The notes below the pieces were generated by a model, which saw only the letters and a program-made list of their open reading frames with translations, did not search any database and was not told the DNA's origin. A stretch of DNA of 64,000 nucleotides from an uncultured Clostridia bacterium (lineage in GTDB: Bacteria > Bacillota > Clostridia > Christensenellales > Aristaeellaceae): positions 1 to 64,000 of the forward strand of contig CAKTXZ010000014.1 in assembly GCA_934632155.1 (NCBI GenBank), written 5' to 3'. Shown here one piece after another: positions 15,944 through 25,032 of the stretch. Position numbers and translations under genes: made by a program. How positions within the stretch are numbered: the stretch's first letter is position 1; every line of letters begins with the position of its first letter.

Positions 15944-18043
15944 ATGATCCAAATCGACCAGGTGCTGGAGAGCCGCAACCGCACCCTGCGCACCCGGCCC
16001 GGCAAGCTGCTGCTGGGGCCCACAGGCAGACGGCTGTTCGCCGATTATCTGGACAAGACGCCGGGGTTCTGGGGCCGGATCGACTTCATTCACAAATTGA
16101 ACCTGCCGGGGCTGTACCGGGTGCTGCCTCAGGGCATGGAGGACGCTTCGGAGGCGGCGGAGGCGGTGTGGTACCCCAGCCATCTGCATCTGTCCTTTTC
16201 ACGGGATGGCGTCAGCTTTTCCGAGGATAAATGGATCACCTGGGAGGACGCGGCCGTATCCTGCCAGCGTTGGGAAAACCATACCGCCGCCCCCCTGACG
16301 CTGCGTTTTGAAGCGTGCCATGCCCTGTCCTCGCATCCCTTGGGCGGCGCCCGCGCCTTTACATGGGATGTGAACAGCCACGATTTCGCGCTGGTGGGCG
16401 GCATGGTCTCCCGGCCGGAGGGGTTGTGCCGGGAAGGGTGTCTCACGGTGCCTCCGGGGCAAATCGTGGAGCTCCGCCTGGCGGCGGCGCTGGACTGTCG
16501 AAGCCACGCCGGAGAAAAGGAAATGCTGCAAAGGGCCGCGGATGCCCTTGTGGGCGAGGATCTGCCGGCGATGCAGGAAAAGGCTTACGGCGCATGGTTC
16601 GAGGATATCCCCTCCTTCCGCTGCAGCGATCCCCTGCTGGAAAGCACCTGGTGGTATCGCTGGTATCTGATGCGCAATTCCTATGCCGAGCCGGACGCGG
16701 GCAATTTCTGCCACGGGGTGTTTTATGAAGGGCGCTCTCACAAGGTGGTGAAGGACGAAATGGATCCCTGGGGTCACGAGTTCAGTCAGCTGATCCCCAT
16801 GTCCACCCCCATGCACCTTCTGGACGGGCGCTGGAAAAGGGACGGGCGTCCGTGCCGGGAGGCCATGGCGACCCTGCTGGACAGCATGGATCAGGACGGG
16901 GCCTTCCGCACCATGATGATGGACAAATTCTCCTTCATATTTCCCAATTTCAGCCAGTGGGCCATCCTCCAGTATCTGCTGGTGCACGGCGAAGATCTTG
17001 CCTACGTGCAATCGCTGCTGCCAGGCCTTAAAAAGAACGTGCGCGGCATGTGGGCGCTGCACAAAAACGACCGGGACGATCTGCAGATCGTGTACGATCA
17101 TCGCCGCACCGGCAAGGAGTACCAGCCGGCCTTCTGGTATTTCCGGCATTACCCCGAAAACGCCAACAATGAAGTGAGCTATGACTGGATCAAACGGGTA
17201 GACACCTCGATTTATCTGTATATGGATGCACGGGGCGTGGCGAGCCTGTGCCGAAAAACGGGCGATCCGGAGGAAAAATGGTTTTCCGATCTGGCCGATC
17301 GGCTGGAAAATCAAATCCTGAATAAAATGTGGAACCCGGAGGATGGATTTTTCTACGGCCTGCACCACGAAAGCGAAGCGCAGGCCCGTGTGAAATGTAT
17401 CGACGGCATTTATCCGCTATGGGCCGGCATCACCGACAGCCGTCATTTGTCGGTGATCGACGCGTTTGCGAACCCGGAGGAGTTTGCCGTGGGCTCCTGC
17501 TTTGCGTCTGTCAGCAAAAAATGCCAAGCATACCGGCCCCAGGGCGGCTGGTTAGGGCATTTCTTCAAGGGCCGGGACGGCTGCATGTGGAACGGCCCTT
17601 CCTGGCCCTACACCACCGGCATCGTGCTGGACGCTATGGCGCTGCAAAGCAAGCGCGCCGATCATCGATACGACGCCCTCTTTGGCAAATTTCTGCGGGA
17701 GTACTGCTGGGAGCATTTCAGAAATCAAAGCCTGCGCGAGCCCTACCTGGTGGAGCACTACAATGCTGAGACCGGAGAAATGCTCAGCGACGAAGCGGAT
17801 TATAACCACTCCTACTTCATCGATCTATTGATTCGTCACGTGGCCGGCTTCACCCCAACCGAAGAAGGGTTCGAGGTCGACCCCGTCCTCATCGGCCTGA
17901 AGCGCTTTGACTTTGACGATTTACCCCTGCGGGGGCACACGGTGCGCGTTGCACTGGACGAACGATTGGGCTTTTCGGTTTCGTTGGACGGAAAAGAGAT
18001 ATTCCACGCGGCAGAACCGAAAAAGTACGTGCACGCGCTGTAA
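15944..18043 (+). CDS. MGH1/GH63-like (alpha/alpha)6-barrel glycoside hydrolase
   Basis: This 699-residue protein has no signal peptide and so acts on imported sugars in the cytoplasm. An N-terminal beta region (about 1-215) precedes an (alpha/alpha)6-barrel domain of the trehalase/GH63/MGH1 kind. Barrel motifs include STWWYRWYLMRNSY (about 230), KDEMDPWGHE (about 270), YDWIKRVDTSIYLY (about 412) and MWNGPSWPYTTG (about 547); the last corresponds to a substrate-site loop in related families. The catalytic acids cannot be fixed from sequence alone; D273 or E271 and a C-terminal acid are candidates. Its place after the transporter suggests it releases an acid-sugar aglycone or end unit for the downstream oxidoreductases. 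Confidence 0.78.
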   Translation: MIQIDQVLESRNRTLRTRPGKLLLGPTGRRLFADYLDKTPGFWGRIDFIHKLNLPGLYRVLPQGMEDASEAAEAVWYPSHLHLSFSRDGVSFSEDKWITWEDAAVSCQRWENHTAAPLTLRFEACHALSSHPLGGARAFTWDVNSHDFALVGGMVSRPEGLCREGCLTVPPGQIVELRLAAALDCRSHAGEKEMLQRAADALVGEDLPAMQEKAYGAWFEDIPSFRCSDPLLESTWWYRWYLMRNSYAEPDAGNFCHGVFYEGRSHKVVKDEMDPWGHEFSQLIPMSTPMHLLDGRWKRDGRPCREAMATLLDSMDQDGAFRTMMMDKFSFIFPNFSQWAILQYLLVHGEDLAYVQSLLPGLKKNVRGMWALHKNDRDDLQIVYDHRRTGKEYQPAFWYFRHYPENANNEVSYDWIKRVDTSIYLYMDARGVASLCRKTGDPEEKWFSDLADRLENQILNKMWNPEDGFFYGLHHESEAQARVKCIDGIYPLWAGITDSRHLSVIDAFANPEEFAVGSCFASVSKKCQAYRPQGGWLGHFFKGRDGCMWNGPSWPYTTGIVLDAMALQSKRADHRYDALFGKFLREYCWEHFRNQSLREPYLVEHYNAETGEMLSDEADYNHSYFIDLLIRHVAGFTPTEEGFEVDPVLIGLKRFDFDDLPLRGHTVRVALDERLGFSVSLDGKEIFHAAEPKKYVHAL

Positions 18044-18058
18044 AGAAGGAGGATCGGC

Positions 18059-19606
18059 ATGCACCATTATCAGGCGATGATCATCGGCGGAGGCTTGGCG
18101 GGGCTGGCCACCGCCGTGCGGCTGACAGAAAATAATGTGACCGATCTTCTGATCGTGGAATCCGGCCCGGGCGGCACCCCGTCCATCGCCGCCGTCAATT
18201 TCGTGCTGCCGGGCAACCCATACGGCGACACGCCGGAGCAATACGCCAAGGACATGCTGGCCGCCGGCTACGGCATTGGGCGGCAGGCGCTGGTGCGAGA
18301 TATGGCCGCCTGCAGCGTGGCCGCCTATGAGATGCTGCGCCGCTGCGGCGTGCAATTCGCCATGAAGGAGGACGGGGCGTTGCTGTACCGCCATCTGTCG
18401 GGACACAGCCATCCCCGATCCCTGTGCCAGACTGATGGACTGATCGGCGGGCAGATGCGCGCCAAACTGCGGGAGCTTCTCAAAGGCAGGGGCGTCACCT
18501 TCCTGCGTCGCGAATGCGTGCGGCTCCTGTCCGACGGGGGCAGGGTATACGGCGCCACGCTGCTGGATCGAACGCGCTTCAACAAAATTGACAATATCTA
18601 CGCCTCGGCGGTGATCGCCGCCTGGGGCGGAGTGGGGCATCTGTTCCCTCAAACCACTTATCCCGCCGACGTGAACGGTCGGAGCCTGGCCATGGCGTAC
18701 CGCAGCGGCGCAGCGCTGTGCGATCTGGAATTCGTGGAATACGAGCCCATGGTAATGGCGTCCCCCGAGGCCACGGTGGGTGAGCCGTGCCCCACCGCCA
18801 TGCTGGGCGAAGGGGCGCATCTGGTTAACAGCAGGGGGGAAAGGTTTCTGCTGGCGGCGCGGCCCCAAGGCGAGGCGGGCACGCCCAAATCCGTGATCAA
18901 TCAATGTATTTGGGCGCAAATTCGTCAGGGACTGGGTTCCCCTCACGGGGGCTGCTGGGCGGATCTGCGGGAAATCTCCCGCGGAACGCTGGAAAAATAC
19001 CCCTGGTTCTATCAGCGGCTTCTGCACGCCGGGGTGGATCCCTGCCGGGAACTCATCGAGGTGGCCCCCATGCCTCACAGCTTTTCCGGCGGCATCGAAG
19101 TGAACCGGGGCTATGAATCCACGATCAAGGGCCTGTTCGCCGTCGGCGAGGCGGCGGGCGGCATCCACGGAGCCTGCCGCTGCGCCGGCAACGCCGCCAG
19201 CCAGGCCGTCATATCCGGGCTGATCTGCGGGGACAGGATCGCAGAGTCCGGTGTATGCCAGGTGGCGCTGAACCGGCGCTTCCCCTGTGAACGCCGCATC
19301 GAGATTGGCGTCTTTCGCCGGTATCAGCCCCGTATTCAGCGCCTGCTGGCCCAAGGCCTGCCCGTGTATCGAAGCGCGGAAACCATGCGGGCGGCCCTGA
19401 AGGAAATCCAGGCCATCAGATGCGAGCAGCCCGTGCGGCAGGACGAGGACACCCAGGATATGTGCCTGTCCGCCGAGTTGATCCTGCGGGCCGCTCTGGA
19501 GAGGAGGGAAAGCCGGGGAACCCATCTGCGGCTGGATTATCCCGAGCAGGAGGAAGACCATGCCTATTCCGCCACGTGGAAAAAGGAAGAGGGGTCAGTA
19601 TCATGA
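18059..19606 (+). CDS. FAD-dependent oxidoreductase (fumarate reductase/NadB-like)
   Basis: The 515-residue flavoprotein opens with the dinucleotide motif IIGGGLAGLATAVRL and has the second FAD segment GLFAVGEAAGGIHGACRCAGNAASQ near 358, as in succinate dehydrogenase, fumarate reductase and L-aspartate oxidase flavoproteins. It lacks a signal peptide and a heme domain, so it is soluble and cytoplasmic. The capping domain resembles family members that oxidise or reduce small carboxylates. Fifteen bases and a GGAGG separate it from the hydrolase gene; its stop overlaps the next start (ATGA). The substrate is probably an acid sugar or an unsaturated acid from this pathway. Confidence 0.85.
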   Translation: MHHYQAMIIGGGLAGLATAVRLTENNVTDLLIVESGPGGTPSIAAVNFVLPGNPYGDTPEQYAKDMLAAGYGIGRQALVRDMAACSVAAYEMLRRCGVQFAMKEDGALLYRHLSGHSHPRSLCQTDGLIGGQMRAKLRELLKGRGVTFLRRECVRLLSDGGRVYGATLLDRTRFNKIDNIYASAVIAAWGGVGHLFPQTTYPADVNGRSLAMAYRSGAALCDLEFVEYEPMVMASPEATVGEPCPTAMLGEGAHLVNSRGERFLLAARPQGEAGTPKSVINQCIWAQIRQGLGSPHGGCWADLREISRGTLEKYPWFYQRLLHAGVDPCRELIEVAPMPHSFSGGIEVNRGYESTIKGLFAVGEAAGGIHGACRCAGNAASQAVISGLICGDRIAESGVCQVALNRRFPCERRIEIGVFRRYQPRIQRLLAQGLPVYRSAETMRAALKEIQAIRCEQPVRQDEDTQDMCLSAELILRAALERRESRGTHLRLDYPEQEEDHAYSATWKKEEGSVS

Positions 19607-20712
19607 GCGCATATCGGTTCGCCTTGGTGGGCGGCGGGTGGCGATCGGAATTCTACGCGCGGATCGCCCGGAAAATGCCGGAAAAATTTCATTTGACCGC
19701 CACCTGGGTACACAGCCCCGAAAAAGCGGAGGCATGGCGGCAGCGGTTCGGCGGACGCATTGCCGGGACGCCGGCGGACGTCCTGCGCGAGCCGGTGGAT
19801 TTTGCCGTGGTGGCGCTGAACAAGCAGTATTCCTTCCCCTACGTCATGGAAATGCTGGGGCGGGACGTGCCCTTGCTTCTGGAAACGCCGCCCGCGGTGC
19901 AGCTCCCCCGGCTGTTTGATGTCTGGGAGGCGGTCAGACATCGCAGGGCTCCGGTTTATGTCGCCGAGCAGTACCCTGATCAGCCGTATTTTCAGGCGTG
20001 GCAGGCGGCGGTGGATCAAGGCTTGCTGGGCCCTGTATCCAGCCTGCGCGTCTCCATGGCCCACGGCTATCACGCAATGGCGCTGATCCGCGCCTTTTTG
20101 AAGGTCGGCGGGGAAAGCGCCCGCATTAGCGGCCAATCCTTCCGTTTCCCCGTACAAAAAACGGGGGACCGCAGCGGCCTGATTCTGGATGGGGAAACCC
20201 ATCTCCCCCTCCGGGAGCAGGCGGTGATCGCCTTTGACAGCGGAAAGACTGCTTTTTACGATTTTTGCGGCGAGCAATATCATTCCGCCATCCGGTTCAG
20301 CCATTTCAGCGTGCAGGGCGAAAAGGGAGAAATTTCCGACAACCGCATCCGGTATCTGAACGATCAGGGCTATCCGGTGGAGGAAAAGCTGGCCCGGCGG
20401 CAATACGGCGTCGGGGGCTGCAGCGAATACCGGTTCCAGGGCATCACATTAGGGGAGCGATGGCTGGTTCTTTCCCCCTTCCCCCTGGCGTCTCTGGGGG
20501 ACGATGAAATCGCCGTGGCTGTCGCCATGCAGCGGATGGGGCGGATCGCACGGGGCGAAAGGGTGGACGGAAATGCCTATTCCCTGTCCAACGCCCTGCA
20601 GGATGCCTACCTGGCCGCCTGCATGCGCAAAGCCATTGATTCCGCCAAGCCCATTGATACCCAAGCCGCTCCATGGCAGGACGCGCTGAAAGGAAGAGAA
20701 AATTATGTTTAA
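19603..20712 (+). CDS. Gfo/Idh/MocA-family oxidoreductase, EKP motif altered
   Basis: The 369-residue protein has an N-terminal Rossmann domain (FALVGGGWRSEFYARIA, a variant of GxGxxG) and a C-terminal alpha/beta domain of the Gfo/Idh/MocA superfamily. The usual EKP motif is ETP here (LLLETPPA, about residue 90), so the common catalytic or cofactor-contacting lysine is missing. It may act on an unusual substrate or use a different base. ATGA overlap with the FAD protein gene indicates translational coupling, and eight bases overlap the next gene. Members of this superfamily oxidise or epimerise sugars and acid sugars with NAD(P). Confidence 0.85.
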   Translation: MSAYRFALVGGGWRSEFYARIARKMPEKFHLTATWVHSPEKAEAWRQRFGGRIAGTPADVLREPVDFAVVALNKQYSFPYVMEMLGRDVPLLLETPPAVQLPRLFDVWEAVRHRRAPVYVAEQYPDQPYFQAWQAAVDQGLLGPVSSLRVSMAHGYHAMALIRAFLKVGGESARISGQSFRFPVQKTGDRSGLILDGETHLPLREQAVIAFDSGKTAFYDFCGEQYHSAIRFSHFSVQGEKGEISDNRIRYLNDQGYPVEEKLARRQYGVGGCSEYRFQGITLGERWLVLSPFPLASLGDDEIAVAVAMQRMGRIARGERVDGNAYSLSNALQDAYLAACMRKAIDSAKPIDTQAAPWQDALKGRENYV

Positions 20713-21847
20713 TCTGCGGATCCCGGGCTCAGTTTTTGCCGGAAGCCAGGCCCTCTCCTCCCTGCAAACGCTGATCGGCAGCGGGGAAAATGTAGCCCTG
20801 ATCACCGATCCCGGCGTGGAGAAAGCAGGCTGCGCCGACCTGGCGCTGTGGGCGCTGCAGCGGGCCGGGGCTCACGTGCGGATCCTGAACGAGGTGCCGG
20901 CGGAGCCGGCCTATACCGACGTGCAGCGGCTGGCCGAGGAGGTGGCGGCAGGGCGGTTCCATGCCGCGGTGGCCGTGGGCGGCGGTAGCGTGATGGATAC
21001 AGCCAAGCTGTGCTCCCTCACGGCGGATGGCAACGTAACGGTAAAAGAACTGCTTCAATCGCCCGAAAAGGGGAAAAAGGCGCTGCGCACCATCATGATT
21101 CCCACCACCGCCGGCACCGGCGCGGAGGCCACCCCAAACGCCATCGTGGCAGTGCCAGAGGAACAGGTGAAGGCGGGCATTGTGAACGCGGCCATGATCC
21201 CCGACGCCGCCGTGCTGGATCCTGAAATGATCCGCACCCTGCCGCGAACCATCGCCGCCGCCACGGGCACGGACGCCCTGTGCCACGCCATCGAGTGCTA
21301 CACCTCCTGGGCCGCCACCCCCTTCAGCGATCTGTACGCGCTGGAGGCGCTGAAGCTGATTTTCCCCCACATGGCCCCTGCCTGCGCTTCCAAGGAGGCC
21401 TTGCAAAGCAAGGCGGCCATGCTGACGGCGGCGTTCTACGGCGGCGTTGCCATCGCCTGCTCCGGCACCACGGCGGTGCATGCCCTGTCCTATCCACTGG
21501 GCGGGAAATATCACATCCCCCACGGCATCGCCAACGCGGTGCTGCTGCTGCCGGTGATGCGCTTTAATTTATCGGCATGCCGGGAAAGGCTGGCCCGCGT
21601 GTACGACGCCCTGTCCATGAAGGGGGCCCAGGGGGCGGATGAAAAGGCACAGGCCCTGCTGGAGAGAATGGAAGCGCTGCTTTCGCAGATCGGCATCCCC
21701 GGAAATTTGAGCGCCTACGGCGTAAAAATGGACGGCCTGGAGGAACTGGTGCAAGCCGGCATGGGGGAGTCTCGGCTGCTGAAAAACAACAAAAGAGAAG
21801 TGACGCCGCAGGATGCCCGGGCGATTTACCGGCAGGTACTTTCGTAA
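20705..21847 (+). CDS. Iron-containing alcohol dehydrogenase
   Basis: The 380-residue group III (Fe-ADH) dehydrogenase has the cofactor motif AVGGGSVMDTAK near residue 96 and TTAGTGAEATPNAIV near 137. The metal-ligand region TGTDALCHAIECY (about 191) and HALSYPLGGKYHIPHG (about 260) supply the usual Asp and three His. It is cytoplasmic and probably reduces or oxidises an aldehyde or alcohol produced by the aldolase encoded next. GGAAGAG precedes the ATG. The closest functional neighbours in the family (lactaldehyde, 1,3-propanediol and hydroxy-acid dehydrogenases) cannot be told apart from motifs. Confidence 0.9.
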   Translation: MFNLRIPGSVFAGSQALSSLQTLIGSGENVALITDPGVEKAGCADLALWALQRAGAHVRILNEVPAEPAYTDVQRLAEEVAAGRFHAAVAVGGGSVMDTAKLCSLTADGNVTVKELLQSPEKGKKALRTIMIPTTAGTGAEATPNAIVAVPEEQVKAGIVNAAMIPDAAVLDPEMIRTLPRTIAAATGTDALCHAIECYTSWAATPFSDLYALEALKLIFPHMAPACASKEALQSKAAMLTAAFYGGVAIACSGTTAVHALSYPLGGKYHIPHGIANAVLLLPVMRFNLSACRERLARVYDALSMKGAQGADEKAQALLERMEALLSQIGIPGNLSAYGVKMDGLEELVQAGMGESRLLKNNKREVTPQDARAIYRQVLS

Positions 21848-21857
21848 GGAGGACGCC

Positions 21858-22751
21858 ATGGAGATACGGGGAATCATCGCACCCATCCTGACCCCTATGC
21901 GGGAGGATGAATCCATCTATGAAGAGCAATTGCGTCTGGAGGTGGACTGGCTGATCCGGGCGGGGATGCACGGCATTTTCCCCTGCGGCACCAACGGGGA
22001 AGGCTACATCCTTTCGGCGGAGGAAAAGCTGCGGGTGATCCGCGTGTGCGTGGAGCAAGCCGCCGGGCGCGTACCCGTGTACGCCGGCACCGGCTGTATT
22101 TCCACACGGGAAACGGTGGAGCTGTCGCTGCGGGCCCAGGAGGCGGGGGCGGACGCCCTGTCCATCATCACCCCATCCTTCGCCGTCGCGTCCCAGGATG
22201 AATTGATCGTCCACTACCGGGAAATTGCCCGGCAGGTCAAGCTGCCCATCGTGCTCTACAATATCCCTTCGCGCACAGGAAACGCCCTGCACCCGGCCAC
22301 AGTGGGGGCATTGAGCCGCGTAGAAAACATTCAGGCTGTGAAGGATTCCAGCGGTAATTTCGACGCCATCCTGCAATTCATCGCGACCACCCGGTGGCGC
22401 TCTGATTTTTCCGTGCTTTCCGGCAACGACGCGCTGATCCTGTGGACGCTGCTGGCCGGCGGCAGAGGCGGCGTTTCGGGCTGCGCCAACATTTTTCCCG
22501 CCAACATGGTGTCCATCTACAATTGGGCCCTGGCAGGCGACCTCGAAAAGGCGAGGCAGGCGCAGGAAAGCATCCGTCCCTTCCGATCCTGCTTCCGCTA
22601 CGGCAATCCCAACACGGTGGTCAAAGCGGCGGCCAGGCTGATGGGCCGCCTCGTTGGCCCCTGCCGCGCGCCCTTCAATCAGCTGTCCGACGAAGGTATG
22701 GCTGTGCTGAAGGAAACGCTTCACGCGCTGACGAAAAAGGGGGTCTGCTGA
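21858..22751 (+). CDS. DapA/NanA-family aldolase
   Basis: The 297-residue class I aldolase of the dihydrodipicolinate synthase superfamily forms a TIM barrel with a Schiff-base lysine. Motifs are GTNGEGY (about 44, the GTTGE variant), YNIPSRTG (about 135, catalytic Tyr) and AVKDSSGN (about 163, Schiff-base Lys). In a catabolic operon it is more likely a 2-keto-3-deoxy-acid aldolase or dehydratase than DHDPS; the lysine genes dapL and dapF are 15 kb away. The start at 21858 follows AAGGAGG. It abuts the PdxA-like gene with no gap. Confidence 0.9.
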   Translation: MEIRGIIAPILTPMREDESIYEEQLRLEVDWLIRAGMHGIFPCGTNGEGYILSAEEKLRVIRVCVEQAAGRVPVYAGTGCISTRETVELSLRAQEAGADALSIITPSFAVASQDELIVHYREIARQVKLPIVLYNIPSRTGNALHPATVGALSRVENIQAVKDSSGNFDAILQFIATTRWRSDFSVLSGNDALILWTLLAGGRGGVSGCANIFPANMVSIYNWALAGDLEKARQAQESIRPFRSCFRYGNPNTVVKAAARLMGRLVGPCRAPFNQLSDEGMAVLKETLHALTKKGVC

Positions 22752-23810
22752 ATGAAGCCCGTCCTGGCAATCACCATGGGCGACCCGGCCTCCATCGGGC
22801 CGGAATTGTGCCTGCGCCTGGCTGCCGACCCCGGCGTTTTCGATCTGTGCCGCCCGCTAATCATCGGCGACGCCGCCATTTTGCGGCGGGCGCAGTCCTT
22901 TCCCAATATGCCTGACATGCGCATCCATCCCGTGTCCCAGCCCGGGGAGGCGCGGTATGTCCCCGGTACGTTGGACGTATTGGACCTGAAAATCTGCGCG
23001 CCGGAGGATATCCCTCTGGGGCAGGTCAGTCCCATGGCGGGGCACGCCGCGTTTTGCTATGTTGTGAAGGCTATCCAGCTGGCCATGACGAACCAGGCGG
23101 ATGCCACGGTAACCAACGCCCTCCACAAGGAGGCGCTGAATCTGGCGGGACATCCCTTCGCCGGCCACACCGAGATTTATGCCCATTACACCGGCGTCAG
23201 CCGCTATGCCATGTTGCTGGCGGATGAGGACCTGCGCATCGTGCATGTGTCGACCCATATTTCGCTGCGGGAGGCCTGCGACCGGGTGAAGAAGGATCGG
23301 GTGCTGGAAGTGATCCGCATGGCCCACGCGGCCTGCCGTCACATGGGCATAGACAGCCCCCGGATCGGCGTGGCGGGGCTGAATCCTCACTGCGGGGAGG
23401 GCGGCCTGTTTGGTCGGGAGGAGATTGATGAGATCATCCCCGCTGTCGAGGCCGCACGGACTGAGGGGATCAGCGCGGATGGGCCCGTGTCCCCGGACAC
23501 CGTGTTCAGCAAGGCCCGAGGCGGCTGGTACGATATAGTGGTGGCCATGTTTCACGATCAGGGCCATATCCCGTTGAAGCTGTCAGGCTTCGTCTACGAC
23601 CGCAGCGCCGGGAAATGGCAGGCGGTCAGCGGCGTCAACATCACGCTGGGCCTCCCCATCATCCGCACCAGCGTGGATCACGGCACGGCGTTTGATCAGG
23701 CGGGGATGGGCACGGCCAGTGAAATCAGCCTGCGCAACGCGGTCGAATACGCCGTTCGCTTTGCGCTTCACAAACCGGCCGGCAATCCGATCCTCGCCGG
23801 TCGCGAATAG
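22752..23810 (+). CDS. PdxA-family 4-phospho-acid-sugar dehydrogenase
   Basis: The 352-residue protein is in the PdxA superfamily, which oxidises 4-phosphohydroxy acids with NAD and decarboxylates the product. Metal-binding histidines are visible in LAGHPFAGHTE (about 132) and in FHDQGHIPLK (about 268), with TDNA-like substrate loops between. Because it shares the operon with a DUF1537 kinase, it is best read as a PdxA2-type 4-phospho-D-threonate/erythronate dehydrogenase yielding dihydroxyacetone phosphate, not as the vitamin B6 enzyme. It is the last gene of the operon; no clean terminator follows. Confidence 0.9.
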   Translation: MKPVLAITMGDPASIGPELCLRLAADPGVFDLCRPLIIGDAAILRRAQSFPNMPDMRIHPVSQPGEARYVPGTLDVLDLKICAPEDIPLGQVSPMAGHAAFCYVVKAIQLAMTNQADATVTNALHKEALNLAGHPFAGHTEIYAHYTGVSRYAMLLADEDLRIVHVSTHISLREACDRVKKDRVLEVIRMAHAACRHMGIDSPRIGVAGLNPHCGEGGLFGREEIDEIIPAVEAARTEGISADGPVSPDTVFSKARGGWYDIVVAMFHDQGHIPLKLSGFVYDRSAGKWQAVSGVNITLGLPIIRTSVDHGTAFDQAGMGTASEISLRNAVEYAVRFALHKPAGNPILAGRE

Positions 23811-23851
23811 CCGGTCGGATCGGATAAAAACGCTTCATTTCCGTCCCCTTG

Positions 23852-24034
23852 TCAAATATCGGGGCAAGCAGGCTTCACAGCCCCTGAAACGCGAGCGCGG
23901 AGGCGGGTGAAATTACGGAAACCAAAGGCCGCGCGTTTGAGGGCTTTCACGGCGTTGCTGCGGGCTTCGGCGAAGCCGCCGGAGAAGGGGCGGTCGAAAG
24001 CGTTGAGGCTACAGGGCCTCCGGTTTTTCAGCAA
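23852..24034 (-). pseudogene. C-terminal relic of an ISL3-family transposase
   Basis: The minus strand reads AFDRPFSGGFAEARSNAVKA, then LKRAAFGFRNFTRLRARV. This corresponds to the strongly conserved end of DDE transposases of the ISL3 family, where the pattern is (S/N)G..EG.NN.IK.LKR...G.RNF..FR.R. Only about 60 codons survive and the glycine-asparagine turn is changed (EARSN). No terminal inverted repeats were recognised. Confidence 0.6.
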
Positions 24035-24185
24035 TCGCCTGCAAGCCGTCAGCCCCGGCGGCAGGAGCCGGCCGCGGCGGCGGGCAATGGGAGCGCGACT
24101 CTGCGGCGGCGGAGCTGGCCAGGCGGGCGTGCATTTCTGCGCTTCCCCAAAAACGACGTTTTTGATCCGCTCCCTGCAGGATGAA

Positions 24186-24350
24186 GGGCTTCATCCTGCA
24201 GGGCAAGGCTGCGGAAATGATGTTGCTGCGCGAACGCTCCGCAAAATCTCCCCGACCGCCCGGCAAGGCCGGGCGGTACGAACAAAAAGGAAGGGCTGGC
24301 CGCCCTTCATTGCATCCCGCTGATTTGTTCGCTGCCTTTTTGACGGTCTG
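24186..24350 (-). repeat. Dispersed palindromic repeat, copy B
   Basis: This is the reverse complement of copy A (4378-4522), with about 85-90% identity by eye over about 140 bp. It extends further to an added palindrome, CCTGCAGGATGAAG-cc-CTTCATCCTGCAGG, shared with copy C. It contains GAAGGGCTGGCCGCCCTTC and CGCCCGGCAAGGCCGGGCG hairpins. Confidence 0.75.
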
Positions 24351-24393
24351 GAACGGGCTATATAGCCCGTTTTTCGCGGGAAGGCGCAATTGC

Positions 24394-25032
24394 TCAGTCC
24401 TTAGCGCAGATTTTCAGCAAGTCGGCGAATGATGCGAGCTGATAATCTCCTGCGCCGCGGCGCGCCGCGTCGCCAAGGCAGGCGCATTGCATTCCGGCTG
24501 CTGCCGCGGCCTGCGCGCCGGTCTTTGCGTCTTCTACGACCAGACAATCCTGCGGCGCAAGCCTCAGCAAATCTGCCGCTTTCAAAAAAACATCAGGATC
24601 CGGCTTTGAACGCGAGATGTTGTTGCCGTCCGCGACCGCGTCAAAGAAGTTTTCCAGCCCAATTCTTTTCAGAATGAGCGGCGCGTTCCGACTGGACGAG
24701 CCGATTGCGAGCAGGTGCCCCTTAGAACGCAGCGCACAGAGCGTATCGTGCACCTCGTCTGACAAATCGGAGCAAGACATTTTGCTGAGCAAACGTTGAT
24801 ATATTGCATTTTTCTTTTGCGCAAAAGCCTCTTTTTCTGCCGCCGTATAGGCTTTATCGCTGTTTTCCAGAATGATTTCCAGACTTTCCATGCGGCTTAC
24901 GCCCCGCAGACGATTGTTGATTTCACGGTCGAAGTGAATTCCCAGTTCGTCTGCCAAGCATTTCCATGCCTGATAATGGTATTCATCCGTAAAGCAAATG
25001 ACGCCATCCAGATCAAATATGATACCGCGCAA
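24394..25032 (-). CDS. pgmB: Beta-phosphoglucomutase (HAD superfamily)
   Basis: The 212-residue HAD phosphatase-fold enzyme interconverts beta-glucose 1-phosphate and glucose 6-phosphate. Motif I is IIFDLDGVI (nucleophile Asp7, acid/base Asp9), the cap holds RLRGVSRMESLEIIL, motif II is IGSSSRNAPL, motif III is RSKPDPDVFLKAAD and motif IV is VVEDAKTG; GVSRMES and KPDP are characteristic of beta-PGM. Translation starts at TTG 25032 behind GGGAGGG. It is the last gene of the sugar locus that includes GH3 and a ribose-type transporter. No sugar phosphorylase is visible nearby to make its usual substrate. Confidence 0.9.
   Translation of the reverse strand: MRGIIFDLDGVICFTDEYHYQAWKCLADELGIHFDREINNRLRGVSRMESLEIILENSDKAYTAAEKEAFAQKKNAIYQRLLSKMSCSDLSDEVHDTLCALRSKGHLLAIGSSSRNAPLILKRIGLENFFDAVADGNNISRSKPDPDVFLKAADLLRLAPQDCLVVEDAKTGAQAAAAAGMQCACLGDAARRGAGDYQLASFADLLKICAKD

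Larger units (their letters stand above)
23811..24393. other. Non-coding gap with transposon debris and repeat
   Basis: This 583-bp convergent gap holds an ISL3 transposase tail (23852-24034) and dispersed repeat copy B (24186-24350). The remaining parts show no gene; open frames across them are chance readings of GC-rich sequence. Confidence 0.7.

Noticed and set aside
23907..24323. 138-codon plus-strand frame between pdxA-like and pgmB
   Set aside because: It crosses an ISL3 relic and a dispersed repeat, is arginine-rich and has no ribosome site.
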